NCBI GenBank assembly: GCA_014529385.2
Contig: CM043944.1
Coordinates: forward strand, 93,159,476 to 93,223,475
Direction: 5' to 3'
Length of the DNA stretch: 64,000 nt
From: Adiantum capillus-veneris
Taxonomy: Eukaryota; Streptophyta; Polypodiopsida; Polypodiales; Pteridaceae
The translations under genes were made by a program, and so were the position numbers. The notes under the pieces are model-generated. The model was not told the DNA's origin. It searched no databases and was given only the letters and a program-made list of their open reading frames with translations. Shown here in pieces: positions 19,152-28,668 of the stretch (its first letter is position 1; each line of letters starts with the position of its first letter).

Positions 19152-20062
19152 TGTTAGCAGCAAGCTAACACGAACATCATTTTTTGGAGTTCTCTTTGTA
19201 AAACATTTATTATTTTGATAAGTCGGGAATATTGTAACTCCTATTTTCTCGGATAAACTCTGTAATTAATGAGCTGGCGCTACAAGCTTCCAGATTGTAT
19301 CAGCCAGTCATTTCTAAGCTTTGGTAGAACTCCAGATTATTAGTTTTGACCACCCAAAAACCTGGGCTAAGGTATAAAAGCCAATTTTTGTAAGTTTTTG
19401 GATAGAAAATACACAGCATGAGCTAACAATGCTCACTCCTCTCCTTCTCGTGCTTCCTACTCCCTTCTCGGTTGTCACATTGCGATTGTGTTTGTTGCAT
19501 TGCAACCGTAGGTAAGAGCTCTACGCATTGACGTAAGCCATTCACAGTATTTCATAGCTTTTGGAATCATCGATCCACGGCCTAATTTTGTTATAACTAG
19601 GAATTTACACTTTTAAATAGAAAACTAAGCATAGGTGGGGTATTGAGGCATCATTGCTAAGCATTTAGATGCATTTTGGGTCGAAAACGACTAGGTCAAA
19701 AATCCACTGCTGTTAATAATCGCAATTTTGGAACTTGACCTAAAGTGGGGTTTGAAACCATAAGCAAGTGTTCTTAGGTCTTATAAACATGTCCTAGAAG
19801 TTTCGTTACGTTTGAATGTCATTTGATGATGTAACGGATGTGAATTGTTTGTCGATGAGCGATTGGCTTTTGGTGATTTCAGTCACTTGAGTACAGCTTG
19901 AGTTAGATCCGATTTGTTAGTTGTTTTCCAAGAGATTGACAACCTCTTGTAGCCTCTATGCACTAGTCGAGTCAGCTTCGTCCCATGGATTGACAAATTA
20001 ATCGTGGTTCTCGCTAATACTGCAATAAGATAAGATGTTGAGGTTAGACATGCGTCCCACCA
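19152..20062 (+). repeat. LTR of Gypsy-1 (911 bp)
   Basis: Begins TGTTAGCAGCAAGCTAACA, an inverted repeat of 7+7 around 5 bases, and ends tgcgtcccaccA. It aligns throughout with the Gypsy-7 LTR 58,327-59,245. TATA-like ggtataaaagcc at about 19,370. It is preceded by the Gypsy-1 polypurine tract, so it is a 3' LTR, but what follows is leader sequence of the same family, so it may also have served as a 5' LTR. Confidence 0.9.
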
Positions 20063-20870
20063 TTATTAACTTTTGACCTAAAATGAACAATTTGATACCA
20101 TAGACTCTATGCATGATTGCAAACATCTTTTGTGAAGGCTCATAGAGTTTGGATCACAAAACTTGGTAAAAATTGAAATCTGCATTGACTATCAAGAAAT
20201 TGAGTCTAACTTGATGAATCTTGTTCAAATTAAGTTTTAACTTGATTCATAGGCTCAAAATAGATCATAAAAAGACTGTTTAGGAAAAAAGTTAAAAAAA
20301 TTATTCATTTTAGGTTAAAAGTTAATAATCATGATTATTAACTTTTGGCTCAAAATTGATCAAGGTTGATACTAGAGACTCTATGCATGATTGCAAACAC
20401 CTTTTGTGAAGGCTCATAGAGTTTGGATCACAAAACATGCTAAAAACTGAAATCTGTATTGGCTGTCGAGAAATTGAGTCTGACTTGATGAATCTTGTTC
20501 AAATTAAGTTTTAACTTGACTCAAAGACTCAAAATAGATCATAAAAAGACTGTCTAGGGAAAAAATTGAAAAAATTGTTCATTTTAGGTCAACACGATTA
20601 TTAACTTTTAGCTCAAAACCGATCACGATTGATACCATAGACTCTAAGCATGATTGCAAACATCTTTTGTGAAGGCTCATGAAGTTTGGATCACAAAACA
20701 GACCAAAATCTTGATAAAAACTGAAATCTGTATTGAATGTTGGGAACTTGAGTGTGACTTGGTAAATCTTGTTCAAATTCAGTGAAACTTGACTCATAGG
20801 CTTATATTGATGTATTAAACAACTGTACATGTTCAGATAACCAAAATAATGCAAAAAATTACCAAAGGTA
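20062..20870 (+). repeat. About 270-bp tandem repeats in the leader (3 copies)
   Basis: Copies start near 20,062, 20,334 and 20,597, each with 'attattaactttt' followed by a line ending 'gactcta(t/a)gcatgattgcaaaca' and 'ttttgtgaaggctcat' and 'gtttggatcacaaaac'. A diverged single copy is in the Gypsy-7 leader at about 59,930-60,190. The unit boundaries coincide with an AT-rich palindrome. Confidence 0.85.
20317..20346 (+). repeat. Perfect 30-bp palindrome
   Basis: AAAAGTTAATAATCA followed by its exact reverse complement, centred at 20,331/20,332. Shorter or imperfect versions recur through both leaders (for example 20,929-20,948 and 60,791-60,814). Confidence 0.95.
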
Positions 20871-21730
20871 AATAATCGCGATTTTTTACTTTTGAGGAAA
20901 AAGTTCACCAGAAAAAAACAACACTGAAGTAAATAATCGCGATTATTTATATTTGCTCCAAAATTGAGAAATTTTGCACAACTGGGTATGCCACATGGTT
21001 AAGCACATCAAGTAGACTCCACAAATCAAATTTGGATCACAAAATTGAGACTTAAGCTAGATTCTTGGAATCAGAGTCTGCGGACACTAAACAATTGATA
21101 ACTTAGAGAAATCTTGATCAAATTCAACCAAACTTGTCCAGAGACCACAACAAGGTAATTACTTGGCAAAACAAGCCTAAAAAGCGTAGAAACTGAGAAA
21201 AGTAAATAATCGGAAATATTTACTTTTAACCCCTAGAAACAAGATTTTGGACTTTTGAGCTTGTATAGTGTTAGTACAACATAATAGAAGGCCACTGGCC
21301 AAGTTTGGGTTCCATCGGATCCAAATTGGTACCTGTTAACTCAGTTTCAAGTTGCAGATTAGTCCTTCAGCTCCTTACAATGATAGAATTTGGAAATCTC
21401 ATTTGCTGACTCACTTAGCTCAGATTGAAGAACCATGTTGCATGCAAAGGATTGGCAGCTTGACAAGAGCTGAATTCAAGTCAAGTGGAAAAAACGGATA
21501 ACAATCTAATCTGCAGGTTAGGTTATTCAAGGCCTAGATTTTCATCATTTCAAAAGCTGCAATCAATTCTGATACTTTCGAGCTAGAGTTAATCAACTCT
21601 TGTGAGTTTAAGAGAAATCAACTGCAAAAGTGCTTTGACAAAAGCAGTTTTATCAAACCCGAGCAATTTTTTTTTTGCTAATTAATACCAAAATCTGCTA
21701 GAAGACAGTTTTTACAGAACCAGTCGACAT
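20871..21730 (+). other. Rest of the Gypsy-3 leader
   Basis: Non-coding; lines such as 'ttgggttccatcggatccaaattgg' (21,306) and 'agtttcaagttgcagatt' (21,342) match Gypsy-7 at 60,899-60,955. A perfect 20-bp palindrome is at 20,929-20,948 (TAAATAATCG and its complement). Confidence 0.65.
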
Positions 21731-22295
21731 GGACTCATCTTGAGCTGAGAGTTCAAGTACAATAGAGCAAGCCAATAGTAGTGGTAACACAGGTACAAGT
21801 GCAACAGAGCAGATTTTACAGCTTTATGGCTACAATGGGGATAAATTCTTGTATACAGATTCAAAAGGCCATAGATACTTGATGAAAAACAAAAGCAACA
21901 CAAGAGCCAAGATCTTATTGATCAAAGTAAAACCAGATTCAGAGAACTCCCAGATGTTCACTGACTTTAGTGGAGCCAGGTATTGCAAACTCAAAGACAA
22001 AGTGCAGATAGAAGTGCAAAAAATCAACCCGAGTGTTTATCTAGAAATCTGCACAAGTCCGCAAAACATACATTTAGTGCATATGCAATCATGGTCGTTG
22101 TACATGGATTATAGTGGTTAGATCTATAGTCAAGAGCCAGAATTGCAAGATCCAACAGATCAACCAATAGAAACAAATCTAATTGGAGAACCAAGCCCAA
22201 GACTGTACAAAGGTCTAGATGGAGCAATCTACAGCTTGATGCTCAGTGTTCTAAAAGAAGATGCCAACAACTTGGTAAACATAGAAGCATAAACT
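21731..22295 (+). pseudogene. Gypsy-3 module ORF, part 1
   Basis: A frame with few stops (TAG at 22,119 reads through in the same frame). It shows Y-T-D-S-K-G-H-R-Y, F-T-D-F-S-G-A-R-Y, and Y-M-D-Y-S-G-x-I-Y-S-Q-E-P, followed by I-G-E-P-S-P-R-L-Y-K-G and A-I-Y-S-L. The last block is repeated in part 2 (23,035-23,187). Equivalent lines open the Gypsy-7 ORF at 61,305. No named domain. Confidence 0.5.
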
Positions 22296-22499
22296 TCTCA
22301 GCTAGATCTTGACATGACTGAACCAATTGAAATATCCACCAGTCATGGCATATTGCTCAGATTGTAAACAAAAGGTGGAGATTTTTTTGAAGATTGTCCA
22401 AGAAATCTTGACAACAAGGATATATCAATAGCCAAGCAAGGCACAAAGAAAATTGGAAATGCAAATCTCGATGTAAGTGCATCAAACCCGTCACTTATA
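22296..22499 (+). pseudogene. Gypsy-3 knuckle remnant
   Basis: Near 22,365-22,415 the frame reads K-G-G-D-F-F-E-D-C-P-R-N-L-D-N-K-D, which corresponds to the second zinc knuckle of Gypsy-1/Gypsy-7 (K-G-G-H-F-x-E-D-x..N-P-L-N-K). The upstream cysteines are lost to a stop and His is Asp. Confidence 0.45.
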
Positions 22500-23190
22500 A
22501 TGCAATCGGATGATTTTGCATTACCATTAGAAGCACCAGTAAAAACACTGCAAGTTCAAAATCAGCATAAAGATGCACAGACACCAAAAAAGCTTAAAAT
22601 TGATTCTTTGAATAACAAATTCTTGCATGAATTTTGTAAAGGTGTCGAGATACCACCAAAGGTTGAAAAGACTGTTAGGTTTGCAAATGATTCTGCATCC
22701 ACTGCCACAAGTGTGCAATCATTCACGAGTCTAAGGGACACATCAGACAGAACGATGTTAGCTTTGTATGGTACACATAATTCATATGCACACTATGTAG
22801 ATAAAAAAGGGCAATTATACAAAAACGATCAACCAGTGTTTGAACGACCCACATACCAGCTCATATAAGTACGCCCAATAATAGACCAGAAAGGATGGTT
22901 CATTTCAGAGGAAAGAATCTACTATAGCCCATCCTCTCTAGAGCTAAAGGATATTACCCGAGTGAACCCAGAAATCTGTTCAGAGCCAAACTCTCCTCCA
23001 TTGGAAATCAAGCTTCGATGTTGTGACCAAATAAGCATATACTTTGACCAAAATAGTCGTAGATATAGACAAGAGCCTAGCATCTATGATGCCTTGGTTC
23101 CTGAAACAACAGAAGCTCATATCATAGGGGACCCATGGGATAGACAATATCAGGGCAAAGATAATGCTATCTACAGCTTGACTTGGTGAA
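22500..23190 (+). pseudogene. Gypsy-3 module ORF, part 2
   Basis: Frames 22,500-22,868 and 22,869-23,189, same register, one stop between them. Modules: Y-V-D-K-K-G-Q-L-Y, I-Y-Y-S-P-S-S-L and Y-F-D-Q-N-S-R-R-Y-R-Q-E-P, the last followed by I-I-G-D-P-W-D-R-Q-Y-Q-G-K and A-I-Y-S-L-T-W. This closely parallels part 1, so a block of roughly 55 residues is repeated within the protein. Confidence 0.5.
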
Positions 23191-24050
23191 TAATTTGTCA
23201 TGTTTCAGGGAGATACATAGGAAACTATGCAGAAGGTTTACATATGCCAAACATCAACAATGCTACCCAAAGTGTACCTTCACAATCCCAAAAGGTGAGA
23301 CTCAACCAGAGCCCAACAGTTTTGAGCTCTCAGAATGAAGCTGGCTATAGTGATCACCCTAGGAAGGGGGGAGCTATAAATCCATCAAGCTCAACTTATG
23401 TACTAGGAAATGCCACACCAAGTAGAATCCCTAGGGCTTCTAGCCAACATACCCCTTCAAAGCAGAAACCATTGAAAGATCATATGGTTGTTGAAGTTTC
23501 CAATTGACCCAGGTTCCATCAGAATCTGCAGACAAATGCTTTTATGAAGATCATCGAGGACAAAAGTTTCAGTTGATCTCCATAAGTCAAAGTCAAAAGC
23601 CAAGAAATTCCATAGTGTTCAAACAGTTGCATGAGACCAAGCTCACATATGCATATCAAGATGCACATGGTAACAAATATCAGCAAGATCTTGACCTTAT
23701 ACAAACCCCTACGGATGGCCCGACTGAACTCAAAGACTATCTGAAGATGATGCAAAGCCTCAAGCTGCCAAGAACAGGTGGCACAAAAGTCAAAGTCAAT
23801 GGGAGCTAAAGTCCATAAGGCTACACAAAGGTCACCACCAAAATCTTCTCCGAAGAGACAAATTCTGCCAGAAAGTACAATGGATCTTCTAAGATCAAAG
23901 GTTACTCAGATGCAAGTAGACAATGCTCAACAATTGCAAAAAAGTGCAATATCACAGTCAATGGAGTCAACATTGATTGAAGCAAGTGGTCAAAGCAAAG
24001 AAAATGCAGAAAAAGCTCAACCCAAGGACACTGCCACAAGAGAATGAACC
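23191..24050 (+). pseudogene. Gypsy-3 module ORF, part 3
   Basis: Frames 23,244-23,507, 23,504-23,809 and 23,778-24,047. They contain Y-E-D-H-R-G-Q-K-F and Y-Q-D-A-H-G-N-K-Y, two more of the modules, then a Lys/Gln/Ser-rich stretch. Frameshifts separate the frames. Confidence 0.45.
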
Positions 24051-24479
24051 AATACAAAAAGAAATTCTGAGAATATCAAGTGCAACATCACCAATGAAAA
24101 TGAAGAAAATCTATCAAGTGAAGTAAAGCTAGATTTTCAGTTAGACAAGAACCTCATGTCATTTTGCACTTGAAAAAGATGTGGCCAACCACAGTTGGAA
24201 GATGCTTGTGAATTTGTGAGCATATCAGGAAACAAATGAGCAGAATGTTGGGGAATCATCTCCACCACCATTGAAGTAAGTTCACAGATCATCAAAGCTC
24301 AATTCCACGTGATCACAACAAAGGATATGCCAGAAGACATCATAATGGGAATGCCAATGGCTTAGGAGATGCTAGAGATACAAAGTTCAAACATGACGGA
24401 GTCATCATAGACATCAACGAATGAAGACCAAGACTGGTCACCCCCGGATGGCAGCACAGAGTCCTCAAGCACAGTTCAA
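24051..24479 (+). pseudogene. Gypsy-3 protease-like remnant
   Basis: A broken frame near 24,290-24,385 reads I-K-A-Q-F-H-V-I-T and M-P-E-D-I-I-M-G-M-P-M-A. This resembles the end of retropepsins (D-I-I-L-G-x-P-x-L). The active-site D-x-G is not found. Weak call. Confidence 0.35.
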
Positions 24480-25064
24480 ATGGAGACCGATGCCAATGCA
24501 AAGCTTATTGAAAATGATTCATCTCCATCGAGCAGAACTTCAGAAAAGCTTAAAGCAAATCAAGCAATAGCAAGTGAAAATCAAACAGAACAAAGGGCAA
24601 CCACAGAATCTATTGAGCAGAGAATGCCACGAAAGCCAAAAGTTAAGAAGGATGGGGTTGCAGACAACCAAGAAGAAATAGGAAGCCCAAAGATCAATCA
24701 GACAGTGCCAGTCGAATCAGTAGACAAAGGTAAAGCTAAAGTGAACCTTCCATCGACTAGCAAAGAAGTTGTGATAGCATATGCCTCTACGTCAAAGAAC
24801 CCTCATGGATCAGCTTCTTCAAGCGAGTCAAGCTTTCAAAACTTCAAGTCAATTGCTGAACCAACTAAAACCTTTAAGGGGACACACAGAAAAGCAAATA
24901 TATATCAACCCAAATACTCAAGAAAGCAAAGGAAATTCAAGCAAGTGTTGGTTCCAAGCAGTTTAGTCAAAGTCAATGATCCGGTTTGGATTAAAGACAG
25001 GAAATCAACACAGAAAAACAAACACATGGGATGGATAGCATCACAAAGGAGCTTAAAAGAATAG
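24480..25064 (+). CDS. Gypsy-3 hydrophilic ORF, 194 aa, unknown
   Basis: Longest open frame of Gypsy-3. Low-complexity Ser/Lys/Glu/Thr-rich, ending in a basic patch (Y-S-R-K-Q-R-K-F-K-Q) and V-W-I-K-D-R-K. The frame after its stop continues the same theme, so this is an internal piece of a longer protein. No domain recognised. Confidence 0.4.
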   Translation: METDANAKLIENDSSPSSRTSEKLKANQAIASENQTEQRATTESIEQRMPRKPKVKKDGVADNQEEIGSPKINQTVPVESVDKGKAKVNLPSTSKEVVIAYASTSKNPHGSASSSESSFQNFKSIAEPTKTFKGTHRKANIYQPKYSRKQRKFKQVLVPSSLVKVNDPVWIKDRKSTQKNKHMGWIASQRSLKE

Positions 25065-25750
25065 GAATACTATGGAGGTAACACACAGATATGGGTACCA
25101 AAACCTTAGGTAAGGGCATATGAAGTAACTTCAAGACCCTCCCAAGAAAGAAGGCCCACAAGGTATCAACCTCGAAAATATTCTAGGGTACCTAAGAAGC
25201 AGGTATACAACAGAATAACATCAAAAGGTGCTGAAGTCTACCACAACTCTCAAGAGGATACATAACAAAGACAAATCTCAAAGAATGTTCCTCTTAGACA
25301 AGGATTATACACAGGTTATACAAAGATTTGGCTACCAGTCAACCACAAGCCAATTGCAACTACACTAGACCTACAGGAAGATCTCAAGAACTCAACAAGA
25401 TCTAGAACAAAGCAAAGTCAACAAAGGAGATACAACGGTCATCAAGAGATTTGGATTCCTAAGTCTTCCAATGCTCCTAGTCAAAAGCCAAATGTCGACA
25501 GCCAACAGAGGCCTACAACAACATCAAAGACTCTTATAAACAAGCCCAATTAGAGAATCAAACAGATAATGGAGTCTTCACAATCAAAGAAGGACAACCC
25601 AACCAAAGCGAACGTAGATTTGAAAAAGATAAATCAGGTATTGCAAAAGAAACCTTCAACGCCAACTTGGTCCTTCACTAGTCCTCTTTTTGAGGATTCA
25701 AGCTTACTTTTACCAGAAGAAATGTCTATAGTAAGCTCAAGAATGTAAAA
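25065..25750 (+). pseudogene. Gypsy-3 C-terminal region with repeated I-W-x-P-K lines
   Basis: Broken frames show Q-I-W-V-P-K-P (about 25,088), K-I-W-L-P-V-N (about 25,326) and E-I-W-I-P-K-S (about 25,447), each about 110-240 bases apart in a basic Gln/Ser/Lys-rich background. Together with V-W-I-K-D-R at 24,985 they form a second degenerate repeat series. Function unknown. Confidence 0.4.
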
Positions 25751-26692
25751 AGTCAAGTCGCCAGGGTGCAAAAAACACTCTTTGGCATAGTCAGAGTCGG
25801 GCTGCTGAGCCATAAAATGAGCAAAGCATTAGTCCCAAAGCTTCAAGTCATATTAAACTCTGTGCTAAGAGTCGTAGTTATTAGGCTTATGCTCAAGCTG
25901 GAAGAGTTGAGCATATCTAAAGTCATGTTGCTCATGCTGGATGAGATGAACATAAGATTCAAAGGCTAGTAACTTACAATTGGTGGAGTGTCGTAGAGTC
26001 CAACACTCACGTACAGTGCACAGTAAGACAAGAGTACATATCCTCATCAACGAAAACCATTCTTAAAGGGGTGCCAGCTTGCAAAGCCATGTCATATGCT
26101 TTTATAGCTACACCGTCTTTCTGAAGAACCCCTCAAAATTTTTCTTGCACATCATATTGTTTTCCATGCATTTTTGTGTATGCATAAATAGGATGTCCAC
26201 CATTGGACATATGCATTAGACACTCTTTTTGCTTCCACCTATGCACCTTGAGTGGACTACAACAGGAGAACTAATGTTCCATCATGATACCTTTCATATT
26301 TGCTGCCTTTTAATTTCATATCTATCAGCAAAAAATCCCTTGAGTACTTTATCAATATTTTCCATGCTAATAAGTACTCCAATAATGCGTGTATCCCAAA
26401 GGTACTTTTTTCCCACTGGGTTTTTTCCCTTTGGTCATCCAGGTATTAGACCCTAATTTAGAACCTCATCATTCTACTTCCCTTGTACATACTTTTCATA
26501 AATAAACTTTAGTCTCATCATTATGCTATTACAACGTACAAATGCAACATCATCTCTCACAACAGACATATTCCGAGCAATGAAGATGCTACAACAAATT
26601 GAACCTCATCACAAAATTCAACGACAATTAAAGAAATCATCTCATCAACAACCAATCAAAACCTTCCCTTGCCTCCATGAACACTTTTTAAC
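25751..26692 (+). other. Gypsy-3 3' untranslated region
   Basis: No coding domain recognised; short frames only. It includes a Cys/Phe/Pro-rich AT-poor stretch and 'cattggacatatgcattagac' type sequence. I see nothing else of note. Confidence 0.45.
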
Positions 26693-26730
26693 AGTGCCCG
26701 AGGACGGGCACTAAAATAGGAAGGAGGGAA
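26693..26730 (+). promoter_or_regulatory. Hairpin and polypurine tract before the Gypsy-3 LTR
   Basis: AGTGCCCG-AGGA-CGGGCACT (26,693-26,712) is a perfect 8-bp stem with a 4-base loop, followed by ataggaaggagggaa, which ends at the LTR. The same layout precedes the Gypsy-1 LTR in weaker form. Tat-lineage elements often carry such a GC-rich hairpin next to the tract. Confidence 0.75.
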
Positions 26731-27653
26731 TGTTAACTGAGTCAACTTCAGTTAACAGAAGCTGCTAAAGACCAAAGATGTACGAATGCACATCGAGGAT
26801 GAATGCAAAGAAGCAGTAAAGATTGGAGCTACACATTTTTCACGTTTTCCCAAAATGGTCACGTATTGTAAATTCCCGATTTATTTCAAGCCATTGTAAT
26901 ATTCTAATGTGTTATGGGCTCAATGGGAGTTCCAAGTTGTAAATAATAGGTCACTTACTATGCTTAGGTTTCAGATTCAGTAAGTGGTGAGCCCTAAAGG
27001 CCTTGGGCGCTCAAACATTGCATATTTTTAACCTAGGTATATAAGGCAGTGTGTAAAAAAAATTAGGGTTCTCAAGCTCATTTGTTGAGAGCACTCTTTG
27101 GTGAGATCTCTTGAGATGTGTGGCTATGGAGTCCTTGAGGTTCTCCTTGCTCATGAGACTTGATTAACACTAATCAATGATTCATTCTCTCTCACTATGC
27201 CTCTCTCTTACTTCTTATGATTGCCTATGATGCTTAAATTAACTAGATCTTAACTAATTAGTGGTTAATCCCTCTCTAATCTTGTGTGATTGCCCTCTTT
27301 TGCTTGTGTGTGCATGTAGGTTTGATTGGAGTGTGGTGCTCGATAGATCTATGTCTGTGTGCTTGCGATTAGTGTTTTGCATGATAGGATTAGTGTTGTG
27401 AGTGTCTTGCAATCGTAATGTGTGTGTGATTGGGTTGATTAGACGTGAAGAGAAGTGGATATGGAGATTGCCCTTCATTGTGGCTTAGCTCCTCCATAGG
27501 CTGAGAAGCTCACCTCATAGAGTTAACCATTTGTGTTGCCACGATTAGCTCACTAACCGTGTGAGTGTTTCCATGCCCTAGCCGGATAGCTCATCCCTCC
27601 GGATTGATAATTTTGTAGTCATTGGAGCTATTGCAATGATGGGATCCCCAACA
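26731..27653 (+). repeat. 3' LTR of Gypsy-3 (923 bp)
   Basis: Starts TGTTAACTGAGTCAACTTCA with an inner inverted repeat (TGTTAACTGA ... CAGTTAACA), and ends GGGATCCCCAACA. TATA box gtatataaggc at about 27,036. The 3' part (ccctagccggatagctcatccctccggattgata) resembles parts of the Gypsy-1 and sLTR-1 LTRs, so these are distant relatives. The right flank is the truncated Copia-3 RNase H. Confidence 0.7.
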
Positions 27654-27965
27654 AAGAGCCTCTCCTTGACATAGTGTTAATGCACCTCAATGTGCTTTAT
27701 GCGAGCATGAAAATTTGGGGTGCTTTCAAACTGCCAATGCACTTTGAATGTCAATGTAGATAATGTTGGCAGTGTCCTGTCCAACATCCAAATCAACCAT
27801 AAGGCGTCTGAGCTATACACACTCAATCGTAGCTGTGAAGACTGCCCTGTACTCAACCTCACAACTGGAAGTGGCCACAGTAGGTTGCTTCTTGCTCAAC
27901 CATGATATGCATGAACTGGCGAGCATGAAACAAAAACCACTAGTGGACACTCGCGTTCCAAAACG
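27654..27965 (-). pseudogene. Copia-3 RNase H, truncated
   Basis: Minus strand: G-F-C-F-M-L-A-S-S-C-I-S-W-L-S-K-K-Q-P-T-V-A-T-S-S-C-type lines (about 27,950-27,870), then A-N-I-I-Y and K-H-I-E-V-H near 27,690, which are the standard Copia RNase H landmarks. Ends in the LTR junction at 27,653. Confidence 0.75.
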
Positions 27966-27974
27966 ACCAGCCCA

Positions 27975-28668
27975 TCAACACTATAACCAACAAAAGTACA
28001 TTTGAGAGCCTTATCATCCAATTTTTTGCGTTGTGTTTGTGGCAGCAAAGCATATGCAAAACAGCCAAAAACACGCATGTGCTCAATAAAAGTCTTTCTA
28101 TCATGTCATGCTTCATATGGAGTCATAGATTGCAAAGCTTTCATAGGACACCTGTTTAGTACATAAGTGGCAAGCCAAAACGAATGTGGCAAACCTTGAC
28201 TTTTGACCATACATTGTGCCATTTCCGTAAGTGACCTGTTTTTCCTCTCTGAAACACGCTGAGGCGTATACGACATTGTCCATTGGTGTTTTATTCCACG
28301 ACTAGCCAAAAATGCATTAAATTCATGAGATATATACTCCCCCCCCTCGATTTGAAAAAATGGCTTCCATAATACATTTTGAGACATTGTCAGCCTTAGC
28401 CATATTTTTTTTGAAGCACATAAACACTTCAGACTTTGCTTTAAGTGGATACACCCGTGTATGCGTGGAGTAATCATCAAAATGAAAGCACGAAGTAAAG
28501 GTAATTGCCCAAGGACGGAGTTTGCATGGGTCCACAAACATCACTATGCACAAGCTGCAAGCTGCATGTGGCCCTAACTGAACCATCCTTTGGAAACTTT
28601 GAATGCTTTATCTTGCCCAAAATACAGCCTTCACAAACATGTTTGACACGTGTTTCAAGAGGCGGCAA
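27975..28668 (-). pseudogene. Copia-3 integrase
   Basis: Minus strand frames 28,477-28,668, 28,106-28,537 and 27,896-28,078. C-E-G-C-I-L-G-K closes the zinc-binding part, H-S-D-V-C-G-P-M is the first catalytic Asp, E-Y-I-S-H-E-F-N-A-F-L and I-K-H-Q-W-T-M-S-Y-T-P-Q mark the core, followed by R-K-N-R-S-L (in place of V-E-R-K-N) and the tail V-F-G-C-F-A-Y and K-K-L-D-D-K-A-L-K-C-T-F-V-G-Y-S. Broken by several frameshifts; the middle Asp region is damaged. Confidence 0.8.

Larger units (their letters stand above)
2199..20062 (+). mobile_element. Gypsy-1, host element of the left nest (gag-protease only)
   Basis: The parts are gag C-terminal half (2,199-3,895), protease-like region (17,563-18,792), a short tail, polypurine tract and 3' LTR (19,152-20,062). 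The gap is filled by Gypsy-2. The protein frame reads across that gap (left L-E-V-D, right I-D-N-I-H), which shows the halves were once joined. The 5' LTR and first half of gag must lie left of Copia-1, outside the window. No reverse transcriptase, RNase H or integrase is found between protease and 3' LTR, so this is a non-autonomous derivative. Gypsy-7 at 58,327-64,000 is a second copy of the family and supplies the 5' half. Confidence 0.82.
20063..27653 (+). mobile_element. Gypsy-3, pol-less large element (leader, module ORF, 3' LTR)
   Basis: Leader sequence like that of Gypsy-7, then a degenerate protein region without RT, RNase H or integrase, then a hairpin, polypurine tract and a 923-bp LTR (26,731-27,653). 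The LTR before it (19,152-20,062) belongs to another family than the LTR after it. The leader lacks the primer site and roughly 700 bp that follow the LTR in Gypsy-7. So either Gypsy-3 has lost its own 5' LTR, or two elements were fused by recombination at the leader. It resembles non-autonomous large retrotransposon derivatives. Confidence 0.6.
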
